A stretch of 64,000 nucleotides of DNA, from contig NZ_FOBF01000003.1 of assembly GCF_900109355.1 (NCBI RefSeq), positions 496,001 through 560,000 of the forward strand, written 5' to 3'. A model generated the notes under the pieces. The model saw only the letters and a program-made list of their open reading frames with translations, made no database searches and was not told the DNA's origin. The stretch's first letter is position 1, and each line of letters begins with the position of its first letter. A program made the position numbers and the translations under genes. This document shows, one piece after another, positions 37,331 to 46,040 of the stretch. Origin of the DNA: Nonomuraea pusilla. Its GTDB lineage: Bacteria > Actinomycetota > Actinomycetes > Streptosporangiales > Streptosporangiaceae.

Positions 37331-38608
37331 ATGATCTTCACCAACTGGGCCCGCAACCAGTCAGCCACCCCGGCCGAGGTGCGCACCCCCGCGTCCGTCG
37401 AGGACGTCGTCCGCGCCGTGCGCGACGCCACCGCCGGCGGGAGGCGCGTCCGCATGGTCGGAACGGGCCACTCCTTCACCGGAGTGGCCCTCACCGACGG
37501 CGTCATGCTGCGGCCCGACGCGCTCACCGGGATCAGGTCGTACGACGGCGACCGGGTGACCGTCATGGCGGGCACCCCGCTGCGCGTCCTGAACGAACTG
37601 CTCCACGAACGCGGCGCCGCCCTCGCCAACATGGGCGACATCACCGAGCAGACCGTCGCCGGAGCCATCCAGACCGGCACCCACGGCACCGGGCGCGACA
37701 GCGGCGGCCTGGCCGACCAGGTCGCCGAGCTCGAACTCGTGCTCGCCGACGGCACCGTCGCCACCGCCGCCCCCGGCGACGAACTGTTCGACGCCGCCAG
37801 GGTCGGCCTCGGCGCGCTCGGCGTGCTCACCGCCGTCACCTTCCGCGTCGAGCCCGCGTTCCTGCTGCACCAGCGGCGGCGCAGGATGACGCTCAGCGAG
37901 ATCCTCGGCTCGCTCGACGACCTCACCTCCGCCAACGAGCACCTCGACTTCTTCTGGCTCCCCCACACCGACGCCTGCCTCGTCAAGACCAACAACAGGC
38001 ACCCCGGCCCGCCGCGGCCGCCCGGCGCGTTCAAGCACTGGCTCGACAACGTCTTCCTGGAGAACACCGTCTTCGGCGCCGCCTGCGCCACCGGGGCCCG
38101 CCTGCCCGGCCTCATCCCGCGCATCAACGCCGTCAGCGCCGCCGCGCTCGGCGACTCCGAGGCGGTCGACACCTCGTACAAGGTCTTCACCGCCCGGCGG
38201 GACGTCCGGTTCCTGGAGATGGAGTACGCCGTCCCCCGCGAGCACCTCGGCCAGGCCATCCGCGAGACCCGCGACCTCGTCGAACGGATGGACTGGAAGA
38301 TCACCTTCCCGGTGGAGGTGCGGGTCACCCCGCCCAGCGACGCGTGGCTGTCCACCGCGTACGGGCGGCACTCCGCGTACGTGGCCTGCCACGTCTACCG
38401 GGGCACGCCCAACCCCGCGTACTTCGAGGGCGTCGAGGAGATCATGGTGCGGCTGGGCGGGCGGCCCCACTGGGGCAAGCTGCACACCCGCGACGCCTCC
38501 TACCTGCGCCAGGCGTACCCGCGGTTCGGCGACTTCGTCGCGCTGCGCGACCGCCTCGACCCCGGCCGCCTGTTCTCCAACCCCTACCTGGACACCGTCC
38601 TCGGCTGA
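37331..38608 (+). CDS. FAD-linked sugar-lactone/alditol oxidase (VAO family)
   Basis: A 425-residue VAO-type flavoprotein oxidase. The PCMH FAD-binding domain covers residues 12-180 with GTGHSFTGVALTDG near 42 (the His often carries covalent FAD) and GTHGTG near 113. The C-terminal ALO-like domain ends with HWGKLHTRDA near 375 and YPRFGDFVALRDRLDP, as in D-arabinono-1,4-lactone and L-gulonolactone oxidases. It probably oxidises a sugar alcohol or lactone and makes H2O2. ATG at 37331 has AGGGG five bases upstream; GTG at 37325 is possible. No signal peptide. Confidence 0.9.
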   Translation: MIFTNWARNQSATPAEVRTPASVEDVVRAVRDATAGGRRVRMVGTGHSFTGVALTDGVMLRPDALTGIRSYDGDRVTVMAGTPLRVLNELLHERGAALANMGDITEQTVAGAIQTGTHGTGRDSGGLADQVAELELVLADGTVATAAPGDELFDAARVGLGALGVLTAVTFRVEPAFLLHQRRRRMTLSEILGSLDDLTSANEHLDFFWLPHTDACLVKTNNRHPGPPRPPGAFKHWLDNVFLENTVFGAACATGARLPGLIPRINAVSAAALGDSEAVDTSYKVFTARRDVRFLEMEYAVPREHLGQAIRETRDLVERMDWKITFPVEVRVTPPSDAWLSTAYGRHSAYVACHVYRGTPNPAYFEGVEEIMVRLGGRPHWGKLHTRDASYLRQAYPRFGDFVALRDRLDPGRLFSNPYLDTVLG

Positions 38609-38632
38609 GCCCCACGCCCGCCCGCGCCGTCG

Positions 38633-39475
38633 TCAGGGCGTCGGGGCCTGATCCGCGCCCTCCCCTGGAGAGGCGGGCGGGGCGGCCGGGTCGCCGCCGC
38701 CGTCGCCCGGGGTGCCCTGCTCCTGCGGCTGCGTCGGCGCCTGTTCCGACGGCTCGGGTGACGGGTCCACCTGCGGCGACCCCGTCGGCGTCGGGTCGGG
38801 CGTCGCCGTCGCCGTCGGCGTGGCGGACGGGCTCGGCGTCGGCTCGGACGGCGACCGGCTCTCCGACGGCCGCTCGGACGGCGCCTGCGAACCGTACGTG
38901 GAGGCGGGCTGCTGCGACTCGCGTTCCTTGCGGGCCGGAGGGGCGTCCCGGTGGCCCGACGTCTTCGGCGTCTTGCCCGTCACCTGCTCGTGCACCGTCG
39001 TGTGCGCCACCGCCTGGTAGACCAGGATGCTGCCCATGCTGACCGCGAACACCAGCGCCGCGGCCACCGCCACCTTCAGCCACGGCAGCCGCGAGCGCTC
39101 GAGCGGCGCCGGGGGCGTCTCCAGCTCGCGGAGCTCGACCGCGGGCAGCTCCAGCGTCGACTCCTGCGGCGTCGCCTGCGCCGCCGCCGCGAGCAGCCCC
39201 TCCCCCGGGGCCGCCTGCGGCGCGCCCACCTGCGCCTCCTCGGCGCCGGGGTGCCAGGCCGACAGCGTCCGCTCCTTGACCCTGTCGCCCGTCCGCTTCA
39301 GGTAGTGCGTATAGATCGCGCTCGCGACCGTGCTCGCCACGCTGACCACGGCCGCCCCCACGACCGTGCCCGCCACGCCCAGGTACGACGCCGCCACCGC
39401 CGCCGTCACCGAGGCGAGCGCGCCTCCGAGGATCTGCGGCACGCTCAGCTCGAACCTCCGCTGCTCGCCGCTCAT
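38633..39475 (-). CDS. Membrane protein with Pro/Ser/Thr-rich extracytoplasmic tail
   Basis: A 280-residue protein. Residues 10-55 hold small-residue-rich hydrophobic segments (GGALASVTAAVAASYLGVAG, GAAVVSVASTVASAI); a second hydrophobic helix (VAVAAALVFAVSMGSILVYQAVA) lies near 135-158. After it, a tail of over 100 residues is dominated by Pro, Ser, Thr and Glu (SEPTPSPSATPTATATPDP), typical for a cell-wall-spanning region. I recognise no enzymatic motif. ATG at 39475. It is convergent with the FAD oxidase. Function unknown; envelope association is inferred. Confidence 0.65.
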   Translation of the reverse strand: MSGEQRRFELSVPQILGGALASVTAAVAASYLGVAGTVVGAAVVSVASTVASAIYTHYLKRTGDRVKERTLSAWHPGAEEAQVGAPQAAPGEGLLAAAAQATPQESTLELPAVELRELETPPAPLERSRLPWLKVAVAAALVFAVSMGSILVYQAVAHTTVHEQVTGKTPKTSGHRDAPPARKERESQQPASTYGSQAPSERPSESRSPSEPTPSPSATPTATATPDPTPTGSPQVDPSPEPSEQAPTQPQEQGTPGDGGGDPAAPPASPGEGADQAPTP

Positions 39476-39997
39476 CCCCTGGTCACGATCCCCTCATGCA
39501 TGCGTACGGTAAAGAGCTTCCTCGTGAATAGACGCCGTCGCGTGTCCCGTTGTTCCTGTGACCTGCGTGACAACCAGGCTCAGAGCTCGTGCCACGACCA
39601 TCAGGGTCACCCGCGACGGGCCGTGCGACGGGCCGCAGAGACGGCCCCACCGCTTCGTCACCCAGCGTGACGCCCACGCCTGGATTCGCCCGGCCCAGGG
39701 CCCCGCACCTGGAGCGCCACCCTGCCGCCGGAACCTCCGCTCTGGCATGCTGGCTGAGGTGCACGATGGCGCGGGGCGCGATTCGCCAGAATCCATCAGG
39801 GGCCTCTAACCTCCTCATGCACTACGGCGGGCGATAGAGGGATGGATTCCACAAATGTGACCGGCGTCACATCGCCGCGGGGCTATCCCAGGAAGGCGAT
39901 GTTCGGACATGCCGGGTACGGTGCTGGCAGGCAACCGGCACACGCGAGAGACTCAAGGGTCCGGGGGAAGAATGGCGACGCTGACGAAGGGACTCGC
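39476..39997. other. Long upstream region of sepH
   Basis: About 520 bases between divergent genes. Small open frames exist on both strands but none has a good ribosome binding site with coding character. It holds a perfect CRP-like site (39856-39871) and a CGTCAC-CCAGC-GTGACG dyad near 39657-39673, plus GTGAC direct repeats near 39558-39575. The 5' leader of sepH is therefore likely long and regulated. Confidence 0.5.
39856..39871. promoter_or_regulatory. CRP/FNR-type palindrome upstream of sepH
   Basis: TGTGACCGGCGTCACA equals the classic CRP consensus TGTGA-N6-TCACA with no mismatch, 126 bases before the sepH start codon. Actinobacterial Crp proteins recognise nearly the same sequence. 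Whether it activates or represses sepH cannot be told without a mapped promoter. Confidence 0.65.
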
Positions 39998-42900
39998 ATG
40001 CAGGAGCTCCGACTCGTCGCGGTGAGTGAGGACGGCACCTACCTCGTGCTGGCTACAGCCGGACGTGGTACGCGCTTCACACTTCCCGTGGACGACCGGC
40101 TCCGTGCTGCCGTCCGCGGCAACTTCTCCCGTCTCGGCCAGTACGAGATCGAAGTGGAGAGTCCGTTGCGCCCCAAGGAGATCCAGGCCCGCATCCGCGC
40201 CGGTGAGACGGCCGAGGAGATCGCCGCCACCGCCGGGATCCCGGTCGAGCGCGTCCGCTGGTTCGAGGGGCCTGTGCTCCAGGAGCGCGAGTACGTCGCC
40301 CAGCAGGCGCAGCGCGTCTCCGTCCGGATGCCCGGGGAGTCCGCGCCGGGGCCGACGCTCGGCGAGCTCGTGGCCGAACGCCTCAGCAGGCGCGGCGTGC
40401 CCACCGACGAGATCGACTGGGACTCCGCCAAGCGCGACGACGGGTTGTGGCGGGTCAAGCTCGGCTACGTCTGGAACGGTCACACCCGCCACGCCGAATG
40501 GCTGTACGACCCGCGCAAGCGCCACGTCACGCCGCACGACGACGAGGCCATGCGGCTGTCGTCGGCCGACTTCGACCCCGACCCCGTGGTCGAGGACAGC
40601 ACGGTGACGCCGTTCACGCCGCGCGTGGCCAAGCTGCAGCCCGTGCCGCCGCTCAACTCCGACGCCCTGCCCTTCCCGTCCGTGGTGCGCCGCGAGCCGG
40701 AGGAGCCCGCCGTCGGCTACACGCCGTCGTCCAGGAACGACGCCTCCGACGCCCGCACCTCCTTCCAGGACCCGACCGGCCCCTTCCGGCAGGAGCAGCC
40801 GGGCCCCTTCCGCGGGCCCCAGAGCGGGCCCTTCCGCCAAGACCCGGCGGCCCGCGACGGCTCCGACCTGCGCGGCGACACCGGCCCGCGCCACGACGCC
40901 CGCGAAGCCACCCTCCGCCACGAGCCCCCCGCCCGCGAGGGCACCTTCCGCCACGACCCCTTCCGGCACGACGACGACTTCCGCCACGACGGCACCCGCG
41001 ACGACTACCGCCAGGACGGCAGGGACGGCTTCCGTCAGGACGGCACCCGCGACGGCTACCGTCAGGAAAGCGGCCGCGACGGCTTCCGTCACGACCCCGC
41101 CGCCCGCGACGGCTACCGGCACGACCCGGCTGCCCGCGACGGCGGCCCGCGACAGGACCCGGCCACCCGCGACAACGGCTTCCGCCCGCAGCCGCCCGGC
41201 TTCGCGCGTCCCGGCGACGCGCCGTCCCGCCGCGGCGTCTCCTCACCGTGGCTGCCCGACTTCGGCCCGGGACGCGCCTCGGACCACGAGTCGATCTACG
41301 CGCCGGGCACCCACAACCGCCCGGCACCCACCGCCCCCGCCCACCCGGGCGACCAGAGCAGGCGAGACACCGCACACCCGGGCGATCTGAACCCCCGCGA
41401 CACCGCACACCGGAATGACCCGAGCAATCGCGACACCGCGCACCAGGGCGACCGGAGCAATCGCGACACTGCGCACCCGGGCGACCTGAGCGCCGGCGAG
41501 ACCCTGCCGGCCTCGGCATCCGCCCACCTCGCGCCGACCACGGCCCCGCCGACGCCGCCCACGGCCCCGGCACTGCCGACCGCGCAGCAGCCCGCCGCGC
41601 AGGTCACTGCCGGAAACCAGGCAGCGGAGCAGCCCGCCGCGCAGGTCACTGCCGGAAACCAGGCAGCGGAGCAGCAGCCGCCCGCTCCGGAGCAGCAGGC
41701 GTCGATGCCGGCCAAGGCGGAGCAGGAGACCGCTCAGCAGCCACAGCCCGCCGAGGACAAGGCGGAGCCCCAGAGCGCTCAGCAGCCACAGCCCGCCGAG
41801 GAGACGAAGGCCGCGGCGGAGTCGCACGGCGCCGGCGCGACGTCGGAGTCGGAGGCCGCTGCGGTGACCACGGAGTCGCCGGCCGTCCCGCAGCCCGAGA
41901 CCACCCCGGCGACCGCGACGGCAACGGCGGAGCCTGAGGCGAGCGCAGTGACAGAAGCCCACTCGGAGTCGCAGACAGCTGCGGAGGCGCCGGCCGCCCA
42001 GGAGGCCGAGGCAGCCGGGGAGACCCCGGCCACCCCGAATACGGTGACCGCCGCCCCCGAGGGGGAGGCCACCGCAGAGGCCGGAACGTCCCAGGCCGAC
42101 GCAGCCACCCTGAAGGCCGAGGCCGCAGGGGCCGGAGAAGCGCAGACGGTTGAGGCAGCGGAGGCGTCCACTACCGCTGATTCCGAAGAGCCGACAGAGA
42201 CCGGCGCTGCCGCTGCCTCCCAGGGGCTGGCAGAGGCGCGGGCCACCGCTGACGCCGATGCGCCCGCCGAAGCGGAAGCCGCCACCGAAGCGGAGGCCAC
42301 CGCAGCAGCGCCGGCCCCGGCACTCGCCGGCGACACGCAGGCCCCGGGAGAGGCGCAGGCCGCCGCGAAGCCGGAAGCCGCCACCGACGCATCGATCGCT
42401 ACGGAATCGAAGCCGACCACCGAGGCGCAGTCCGCTGCCGACGTGCAGGCCGCTGCCGAGCCGAAGGCCGTGGCGGAAACGCAGGCAGTTGGCGAGACGC
42501 AGGACTCTGTCAGAGCGACTGCCGCGGAGGGGGCGAAGGCCACCGGCGAGGCGGACACCGCCCAGGTGACAGCCACTGCGGAGACCCAGGCCGCCGAGGC
42601 GTCTCACACCCGCGAGGCGGAGGCGGCCCGCCAGGCCGAGGCCGTCGGCGAGGCGGAGGCTGCTCAGGCGGAGGCTGCTCAGGCAGAGGCTGCTCAGGCA
42701 GAGGCTGCCGGCGAGGCCGACGCTGCTGCCGAGGCGGAAGCCACCCCGGTGGCAGCCGCTGCGGAGGCGCAGGCCGTCGAGCCGGAAGCCGCCCCGGAGC
42801 CGGTGCGACCTCCGGCTCCCGCTCCCAAGCCGAAGCCCGCCCCGCCGAGAGGGCCGGCCGTCCCAGCGGCCCGGTCGGGCAAGGAGCAGGAGACGAAGGA

Positions 42901-43033
42901 GGAGACGCCGGTCCCGGTGCCCTCCCCGCCGCCCGCCCCTGCCGCCCGCCCGGCGCGCAAGGGTTCCCGCGGACGCCGTGCGTCCGTCCCGACCTGGGAC
43001 GAGATCATGTTCGGCGCCCGCCGCCAGGACTGA
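39998..43033 (+). CDS. sepH: SepH cell-division regulator with giant disordered tail
   Basis: A 1011-residue SepH (DUF3071) protein, two to three times the usual length. The conserved N-terminal domain (residues 1-165) has MQELRLVAVSEDGTYLVL, a helix-turn-helix-like segment (EIQARIRAGETAEEIAATAG near 50-70) and WLYDPRKRHVTP near 168-180; the conserved C-terminal tip is RASVPTWDEIMFG near 995-1006. SepH stimulates FtsZ assembly in Streptomyces and Mycobacterium. Between these ends lie Arg/Asp/Gly/Phe repeats (residues 280-400), HPGD/RDTAH repeats (448-500), a perfect 14-residue tandem duplication (531-558) and about 370 residues rich in Ala and Glu. GAAGGGA precedes the ATG at 39998. Confidence 0.92.
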   Translation: MQELRLVAVSEDGTYLVLATAGRGTRFTLPVDDRLRAAVRGNFSRLGQYEIEVESPLRPKEIQARIRAGETAEEIAATAGIPVERVRWFEGPVLQEREYVAQQAQRVSVRMPGESAPGPTLGELVAERLSRRGVPTDEIDWDSAKRDDGLWRVKLGYVWNGHTRHAEWLYDPRKRHVTPHDDEAMRLSSADFDPDPVVEDSTVTPFTPRVAKLQPVPPLNSDALPFPSVVRREPEEPAVGYTPSSRNDASDARTSFQDPTGPFRQEQPGPFRGPQSGPFRQDPAARDGSDLRGDTGPRHDAREATLRHEPPAREGTFRHDPFRHDDDFRHDGTRDDYRQDGRDGFRQDGTRDGYRQESGRDGFRHDPAARDGYRHDPAARDGGPRQDPATRDNGFRPQPPGFARPGDAPSRRGVSSPWLPDFGPGRASDHESIYAPGTHNRPAPTAPAHPGDQSRRDTAHPGDLNPRDTAHRNDPSNRDTAHQGDRSNRDTAHPGDLSAGETLPASASAHLAPTTAPPTPPTAPALPTAQQPAAQVTAGNQAAEQPAAQVTAGNQAAEQQPPAPEQQASMPAKAEQETAQQPQPAEDKAEPQSAQQPQPAEETKAAAESHGAGATSESEAAAVTTESPAVPQPETTPATATATAEPEASAVTEAHSESQTAAEAPAAQEAEAAGETPATPNTVTAAPEGEATAEAGTSQADAATLKAEAAGAGEAQTVEAAEASTTADSEEPTETGAAAASQGLAEARATADADAPAEAEAATEAEATAAAPAPALAGDTQAPGEAQAAAKPEAATDASIATESKPTTEAQSAADVQAAAEPKAVAETQAVGETQDSVRATAAEGAKATGEADTAQVTATAETQAAEASHTREAEAARQAEAVGEAEAAQAEAAQAEAAQAEAAGEADAAAEAEATPVAAAAEAQAVEPEAAPEPVRPPAPAPKPKPAPPRGPAVPAARSGKEQETKEETPVPVPSPPPAPAARPARKGSRGRRASVPTWDEIMFGARRQD
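41588..41671 (+). repeat. Perfect 42-bp tandem duplication within sepH
   Basis: Two identical 42-base units (41588-41629 and 41630-41671) encoding QPAAQVTAGNQAAE twice. Perfect identity at the DNA level indicates a recent in-frame duplication. Confidence 0.9.
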
Positions 43034-43163
43034 CCATCACCCGCACCGGGCCGCCCCTAGGGTCGCCAGCACCAGTCCTGGCCGCGGCCGGCACGGGCCA
43101 ACGCCAGGACTGACCAACGCCAGCGCTGCCGTCCCCGACGGCTGGCCATCACCAGGAATGACC
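43022..43163. repeat. Degenerate repeats derived from the sepH 3' end
   Basis: CGCCAGGACTGACCA occurs at 43022-43036, where it includes the sepH stop codon, and again at 43102-43116; related words (ATCACCAGGAATGACC at 43148, CGCCAGCACTGG near 43166) follow. This looks like duplication and decay of the gene end in the 248-base gap before the next convergent gene. No other feature is seen in that gap. Confidence 0.55.
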
Positions 43164-43281
43164 GTCGCCAGCACTGGACGTCAGCAAAGCTCACCGCCAC
43201 CAGAACCGGCGATCACCAGAACGGCGTACGGCTGGGTGGTTGGTCACGCGGCCGGTGGTCGGTTATGGGGCAGGTGGACCG

Positions 43282-45210
43282 TTAGGGCTGGGTGGTCGTG
43301 CGGTCGGGGTGGTCGGTCAGGAAGGGGGACAGCCAGGAGGGGGTCACCTCTGCGGGGAGGCCCGCCGCCTGCTCGCCCGACACGTCCACCGCCGAGTAGC
43401 CGCCCTTGCCCGCGCCGACGCCCGCCGTCACCGTGTACACACCGGCCCGGCGCTGGAACCAGGTCTGGCGGACCCGCCAGCCCACCACGGCCCGCTGCTC
43501 CACCACGGCCTGGGAGCGGCGCAGCGAACCCGAGCGCACCGACAGGCGGGTCCCGTCGTATCCGTGGCCGAGTGAGGCGTACCTGTCGAGGCCGAGCGGC
43601 ACGCCCACGGCGGCCAGCAGCAGCGCGGGCGCGAGCAGGAACCACCAGAGAGCGGTCCCGGTCAGCCAGAGGCCGGCGACGGCCGTCGCGGCGAGCACCA
43701 GCCACGGGAAGACGGCGCGGAACAGGCGGCGGTTGCGGGCGACGGGCGGGTGCGGGCGCAGTTCGGCCTGGTAGGGGCCGATGGCGTCGGCGGTCACCTG
43801 CGTGGCGGTCACGCGCGGCACGACGGGCAGGAGCTGGCCACGGGTCTCGGAGTCGCCGAGCCCGGTGACGATGGCCCAGACGCGGCACACCCCGGCCCAG
43901 CGTTCGGCGAGTCCTTCGACGACCTCGTACCCGCGCACCCTGCGCGACTCCAGCGAGACGCTCCGGCGGTTGATCAGCCCGCGTTCCGCCACGAGGTAGC
44001 CGTCGCGGTGCAGGAGCACGAAGTCCCAGGTGAAGACGGCGTACATGAGGCCGCCTGCGAAGGGCATCGCCACGACCAGCAGGAGGGCGACGACGAGCAG
44101 CAGGTACGGGTGACCCCAGAGCCACTCCCCCGCGGAGAAGGCGGCGTCGCGGCCGAGGCCGAGGTCGTTGCCCCACTGCACGGCGAGACCGACGGCGCCG
44201 CCGGCGAGCGCGAACGGGGTCAGCAGGTACGAGCCGGACAGCGGGCCGTACACGAGCCAGGCGCGGGGCACGCGCATGACGACGTGCTGGGAGGGGCCCG
44301 CCGGGGCATGGGCGGCGGAGGCGGCGGACGCGGCGGAGGTCGTGGGAGCGGCGGACGGGGGGTGGCGGGCGTCGGCGTGGGCCGCCTGGTGCGTCGCGGA
44401 GTGGGCGGCGTTGTCGGCGGTGCGGGCGCGGCGCAGGAGGACGGCCCTGAGGCGTTCGGCCTCGGCGAGCGTGACGCCGTCGAGTTCGGCCTCCTCGTCG
44501 CCGCCGCTCGCCCCGGTGTCGATCTTGACGACGGCCAGGCCGAGCAGGCGGTGCATGGGCGGGGTCGAGACGTCCACGCCGCGGACGCGCTCCAGCGGGA
44601 TCGTCCGCACGGAGCTGCTGATCAGCGAGCGGCGCGTCTCCAGGCGGTCGCCGACGATGACGTACGTGAAGGTGGCCCACCTGACCAGGGCGAACAGGAC
44701 CGCGACGCCGAGCCCGGCGAGGGCCCAGACGTAGGACGTGATCGAGAAGCCTCCGACGAACAGCACGCCGGCGAGCGGCAGCAGGAACGACGGCAGCGTC
44801 CGCACCGGGTGGATGAGCAGCACCTTGGGACTGAGCCGCAGCCCCGAGAGCCCGGCAGCCTGAGGAGTTCCCTGGGGAGCAGGGGGAGGCCCCTGGGGAT
44901 GCCCCGGGGCGGGGGGTGGTCCTTGGGGAGGCCGCCCAGGTAGAGGCAGCGGGCCGTACGGGCCCGCCGGAACCAGCGGAGGCGGCGGAGGCGGCGTGGC
45001 TCCGGGCCCGGTCCCCACCTCAGGCCCCGCTGCGGTCGCGCCACCGCTGAGAGACCCGGGCGCATGACCGTCATCGGCGGCCGGGGCACCGGCGGCTGAA
45101 GAGCCAGGCGCGTGGCCGTGGCCCTCGGACGGCGGGCCGGGGGTGGCCGGGGTGGGCGGGTGGTGCGGGTCTGCGCCGCCCGCGGGGTCGCCCGGTTGGC
45201 CGGTCGTCAT
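43282..45210 (-). CDS. Multi-domain bacterial PH (bPH2/YdbT-like) membrane protein
   Basis: A 642-residue protein with a 115-residue Pro/Gly-rich N-terminus, then two or three repeats of paired transmembrane helices followed by bPH2 domains: TM near 130-175 with VIVGDRLETRRSLISSSVRTIPLERVRGVDV, a second near 330-400 with LLHRDGYLVAERGLINRRSVSLESRRVRGYEV, and a third near 520-560 with YDGTRLSVRSGSLRRSQAVVEQ. This is the YdbT arrangement. ATG at 45210 overlaps the stop of the upstream PH protein, so the two are coupled, as ydbS-ydbT in Bacillus, where they aid resistance to bacteriocins. Function here inferred. Confidence 0.88.
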   Translation of the reverse strand: MTTGQPGDPAGGADPHHPPTPATPGPPSEGHGHAPGSSAAGAPAADDGHAPGSLSGGATAAGPEVGTGPGATPPPPPPLVPAGPYGPLPLPGRPPQGPPPAPGHPQGPPPAPQGTPQAAGLSGLRLSPKVLLIHPVRTLPSFLLPLAGVLFVGGFSITSYVWALAGLGVAVLFALVRWATFTYVIVGDRLETRRSLISSSVRTIPLERVRGVDVSTPPMHRLLGLAVVKIDTGASGGDEEAELDGVTLAEAERLRAVLLRRARTADNAAHSATHQAAHADARHPPSAAPTTSAASAASAAHAPAGPSQHVVMRVPRAWLVYGPLSGSYLLTPFALAGGAVGLAVQWGNDLGLGRDAAFSAGEWLWGHPYLLLVVALLLVVAMPFAGGLMYAVFTWDFVLLHRDGYLVAERGLINRRSVSLESRRVRGYEVVEGLAERWAGVCRVWAIVTGLGDSETRGQLLPVVPRVTATQVTADAIGPYQAELRPHPPVARNRRLFRAVFPWLVLAATAVAGLWLTGTALWWFLLAPALLLAAVGVPLGLDRYASLGHGYDGTRLSVRSGSLRRSQAVVEQRAVVGWRVRQTWFQRRAGVYTVTAGVGAGKGGYSAVDVSGEQAAGLPAEVTPSWLSPFLTDHPDRTTTQP

Positions 45211-45722
45211 GTGGCGTCGTCCCTGAGTTCTTCCGCGCGGTGCGCGAGCCGTTCGGCCAGCCCGGCCGCGACGGCGTGGTCGAGGCCCGCGATCGTGGAC
45301 GACCCCGCGTGGGAAGCGGTGCGGATGCGCAGCGTGGCGATGCCGAGGAGGCGTTCCAGCGGCCCCTGCCCCTTGTCGACGGTCTGGATGCGGCTGACGG
45401 GCACGAAGACCCACTCCCTGGTCAGGAACCCCGACCTGGCGTAGATCACGTCTCCGGAGAGCTCCCAGCGGTGCACGGCGTACCGTACGAACGGTTCGGC
45501 CACGAGGAACGGCGTCACGACGACGAGGACGGCGAGCGGCGGCAGCCACCACCGGCCGCCGAGCCAGGCGGGCGCCAGGGACCAGCCGCTGACCCAGCGG
45601 CCGAGCAGCGCGGAGCCGCCGGCGAACAGCGCGAACGCGATGAGCGACTGGAGCACCCAGAGGCCGACCGCTTTGGGCGATACGCGGTTCGCCGGGTCAC
45701 GCAGCAGGCCAGGAGACGTCAC
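45207..45722 (-). CDS. PH-domain membrane protein (YdbS-like)
   Basis: A 171-residue protein with two transmembrane helices (about residues 20-42 and 55-77) and one bPH2 domain: VHRWELSGDVIYARSGFLTREWVFVPVSRIQTVDK is spread over residues 83-118, with RTASHAGSSTIAGLD near 133 completing it. GTG at 45722 is used. It is the first gene of a two-gene unit with the larger bPH2 protein (ATGA overlap). Bacterial PH proteins of this type occur in pairs in the membrane; ligand unknown. Confidence 0.85.
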   Translation of the reverse strand: MTSPGLLRDPANRVSPKAVGLWVLQSLIAFALFAGGSALLGRWVSGWSLAPAWLGGRWWLPPLAVLVVVTPFLVAEPFVRYAVHRWELSGDVIYARSGFLTREWVFVPVSRIQTVDKGQGPLERLLGIATLRIRTASHAGSSTIAGLDHAVAAGLAERLAHRAEELRDDAT

Positions 45723-46040
45723 AAGGCCAGCTTAGGGGGCGAAACGGACCGCCGATCAGCGGTGCGGAAAGATCCGACGTCAGCGGCCCTCCAGACGTCC
45801 GGCGCGTTTCGGCCCGCGCCCCGCGGCGGTGGGCCGGGGGCGTAAAGGAGCCGTCCGGCCTGGGAAACAGGCAGCTAGGACGGGGTGTGCCGACGGCAGG
45901 GCGGCGACGGTCAAGGTCATCTTTGTGTCCAAGGTCACTGTCCCTATGCCGGGGTTCCGGCTGGTTTCGGCTCCTTTACCGGCGACCGACCATCGAGAAA
46001 CGGTCTGCGCACCGCCGAGACGCGCGTAGCATCGTCGGAC
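45723..46040. other. Noncoding region between divergent PH-domain and lipoprotein genes
   Basis: About 320 bases with no supported gene. A TAGCAT element (46027-46032) sits nine bases before the lipoprotein ATG, so that mRNA may be leaderless. AAGGTCA is repeated 18 bases apart (45913 and 45931). Confidence 0.4.

Noticed and set aside
39494..39809. Small open frames of 80-110 codons on both strands upstream of sepH
   Set aside because: No ribosome binding sites or protein-like composition; they overlap on both strands in a region carrying regulatory dyads.
40717..42607. Cysteine-, glycine- or arginine-rich antisense proteins opposite sepH
   Set aside because: They arise from translating the repetitive Ala/Glu coding region in reverse; no independent start signals or homology.
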